From NCBI GenBank assembly GCA_026874595.1, contig CM049322.1:1721900-1785899 (forward strand): a stretch of DNA of 64,000 nt, read 5' to 3'. The notes beneath the pieces were generated by a model that was not told where the DNA came from, did no database searches, and saw only the letters and a program-made list of their open reading frames with translations. The position numbers were made by a program, and so were the translations under genes. This document shows, piece after piece, positions 63,814 through 64,000 of this stretch; within the stretch, counting starts at the first letter, position 1; each line of letters starts with the position of its first letter. The stretch comes from Sipunculus nudus. Its lineage: Eukaryota; Annelida; Sipuncula; Golfingiida; Sipunculidae.

Positions 63814-64000
63814 ATGGTCGGAAAACGCATTTATGGAGACATAGTTCCTTTGTTTACACCTTGCTTACGCATTGCTTATGCTTTGCTTATGGTGAAAACA
63901 CCAAAGAACTCAAGCATTTTTCTGCAAATACAGACAAGTATGAACCATAGGGACACAGCCTGGTTCCCTGGCTACACAATAGTGCCTGTTAGTCATCATG
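63814..64000 (+). repeat. Partial type B monomer at the right edge
   Basis: This is a B monomer of the 51,779 lineage (TTTGTTTACACC, TTACGCATTGC, CTTATGGTG), preceded by AGACTGCTGTGAAG. It is cut by the window end inside GTCATCATG. The array evidently continues beyond the window. Confidence 0.9.

Larger units (their letters stand above)
1..64000 (+). repeat. Satellite DNA array, ~376-bp monomers, A/B alternating
   Basis: The whole window is head-to-tail satellite. I anchored 170 monomers on the block that starts ATGGTYGSAAAWCGC; consecutive anchors lie 372-378 bp apart, apart from one 366-bp copy at 63,448. All copies read in the same direction, and no inverted copy, transposon insertion or non-satellite spacer is visible. 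Monomers alternate between type A and type B, so the basic unit is a dimer of about 753 bp. Only two places break alternation (14,553 and 16,431, both hybrid monomers). Near-identical longer units of 4, 5, 8, 10, 12 and 24 monomers are superimposed. Arrays of this size and organisation are known from eukaryotic centromeric and pericentromeric heterochromatin; that location is inferred, not shown. The family is not one I recognise by sequence. Confidence 0.97.

Noticed and set aside
1-64000. CRISPR array
   Set aside because: Repeats are about 376 bp with no unique spacers between short direct repeats; the 11-bp repeats are directly abutting and constant among monomers.
1-64000. Transposon, retroelement or viral insertion within the array
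   Set aside because: Anchor spacing never exceeds 378 bp, which leaves no room for an insert, and no terminal repeats or target-site duplications are visible.
1-64000. Assignment to a named satellite, for example beetle satellites of 360-380 bp
   Set aside because: Monomer length alone is not diagnostic and I do not recognise the sequence. A nucleotide search against satellite libraries would decide.

Overview
The window is one uninterrupted satellite-DNA array. From the first base to the last it consists of head-to-tail copies of a monomer of about 376 bp, all in the same orientation. Anchoring each copy on the ATG of its most recognisable block gives 170 anchors (first 256, last 63,814), with a partial copy at each end. 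Spacing between anchors is always 372-378 bp, except for one 366-bp copy at 63,448 and the array edges. I found no protein-coding gene, RNA gene, transposon, CRISPR array or unique sequence. An array of this kind, AT-rich, tens of kilobases long and with nested higher-order repeats (HORs), is typical of eukaryotic pericentromeric, centromeric or other heterochromatin. I cannot name the species from the sequence.

Monomers come in two types that alternate strictly, A (anchor block begins ATGGTTGCAAATCGC) and B (ATGGTCGGAAAACGC), so the basic unit is an A-B dimer of about 753 bp. Each monomer has a 201-bp block, always gapless between A and B, that happens to be an open frame of 66 codons, followed by a linker of about 175 bp. 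Inside the block, a 60-bp box holding four tandem 11-bp repeats (TTGCTTAYRYT) is almost identical in A and B, while the rest of the block differs at about 22% of sites. The open frame does not behave like a gene: A and B differ at 20 codons by replacement and at only 4 by silent change, and 14 of about 169 copies are broken.

Higher-order layout, left to right. 1-9,031 is a 24-monomer unit, repeated in part at 9,032-14,230, with a nested 4-monomer (1,507-bp) triplication at about 6,730-11,200. 12,819-17,988 is a 5-monomer (1,878-bp) array, the only odd-numbered HOR, created by an A/B hybrid monomer. 16,574-19,650 resumes the order seen at 3,790-6,865 (offset 12,785 bp). 19,651-24,323 is a mosaic. 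24,324-33,345 is a 12-monomer unit of 4,511 bp in two copies. 33,346-35,984 is a bridge. About 35,985-43,498 is a 10-monomer unit of 3,757 bp in two copies. 44,483-49,454 repeats 31,699-36,676. 46,130-52,155 is an 8-monomer unit in two copies. 52,156-64,000 is a mosaic assembled from pieces of the preceding 20 kb.

The main interest is the record of how the array evolved: dated junctions, hybrid monomers, short conversion-like patches, and a conserved box that may be a protein-binding or nucleosome-positioning element. All copy counts and offsets depend on the assembly being right across near-identical repeats.
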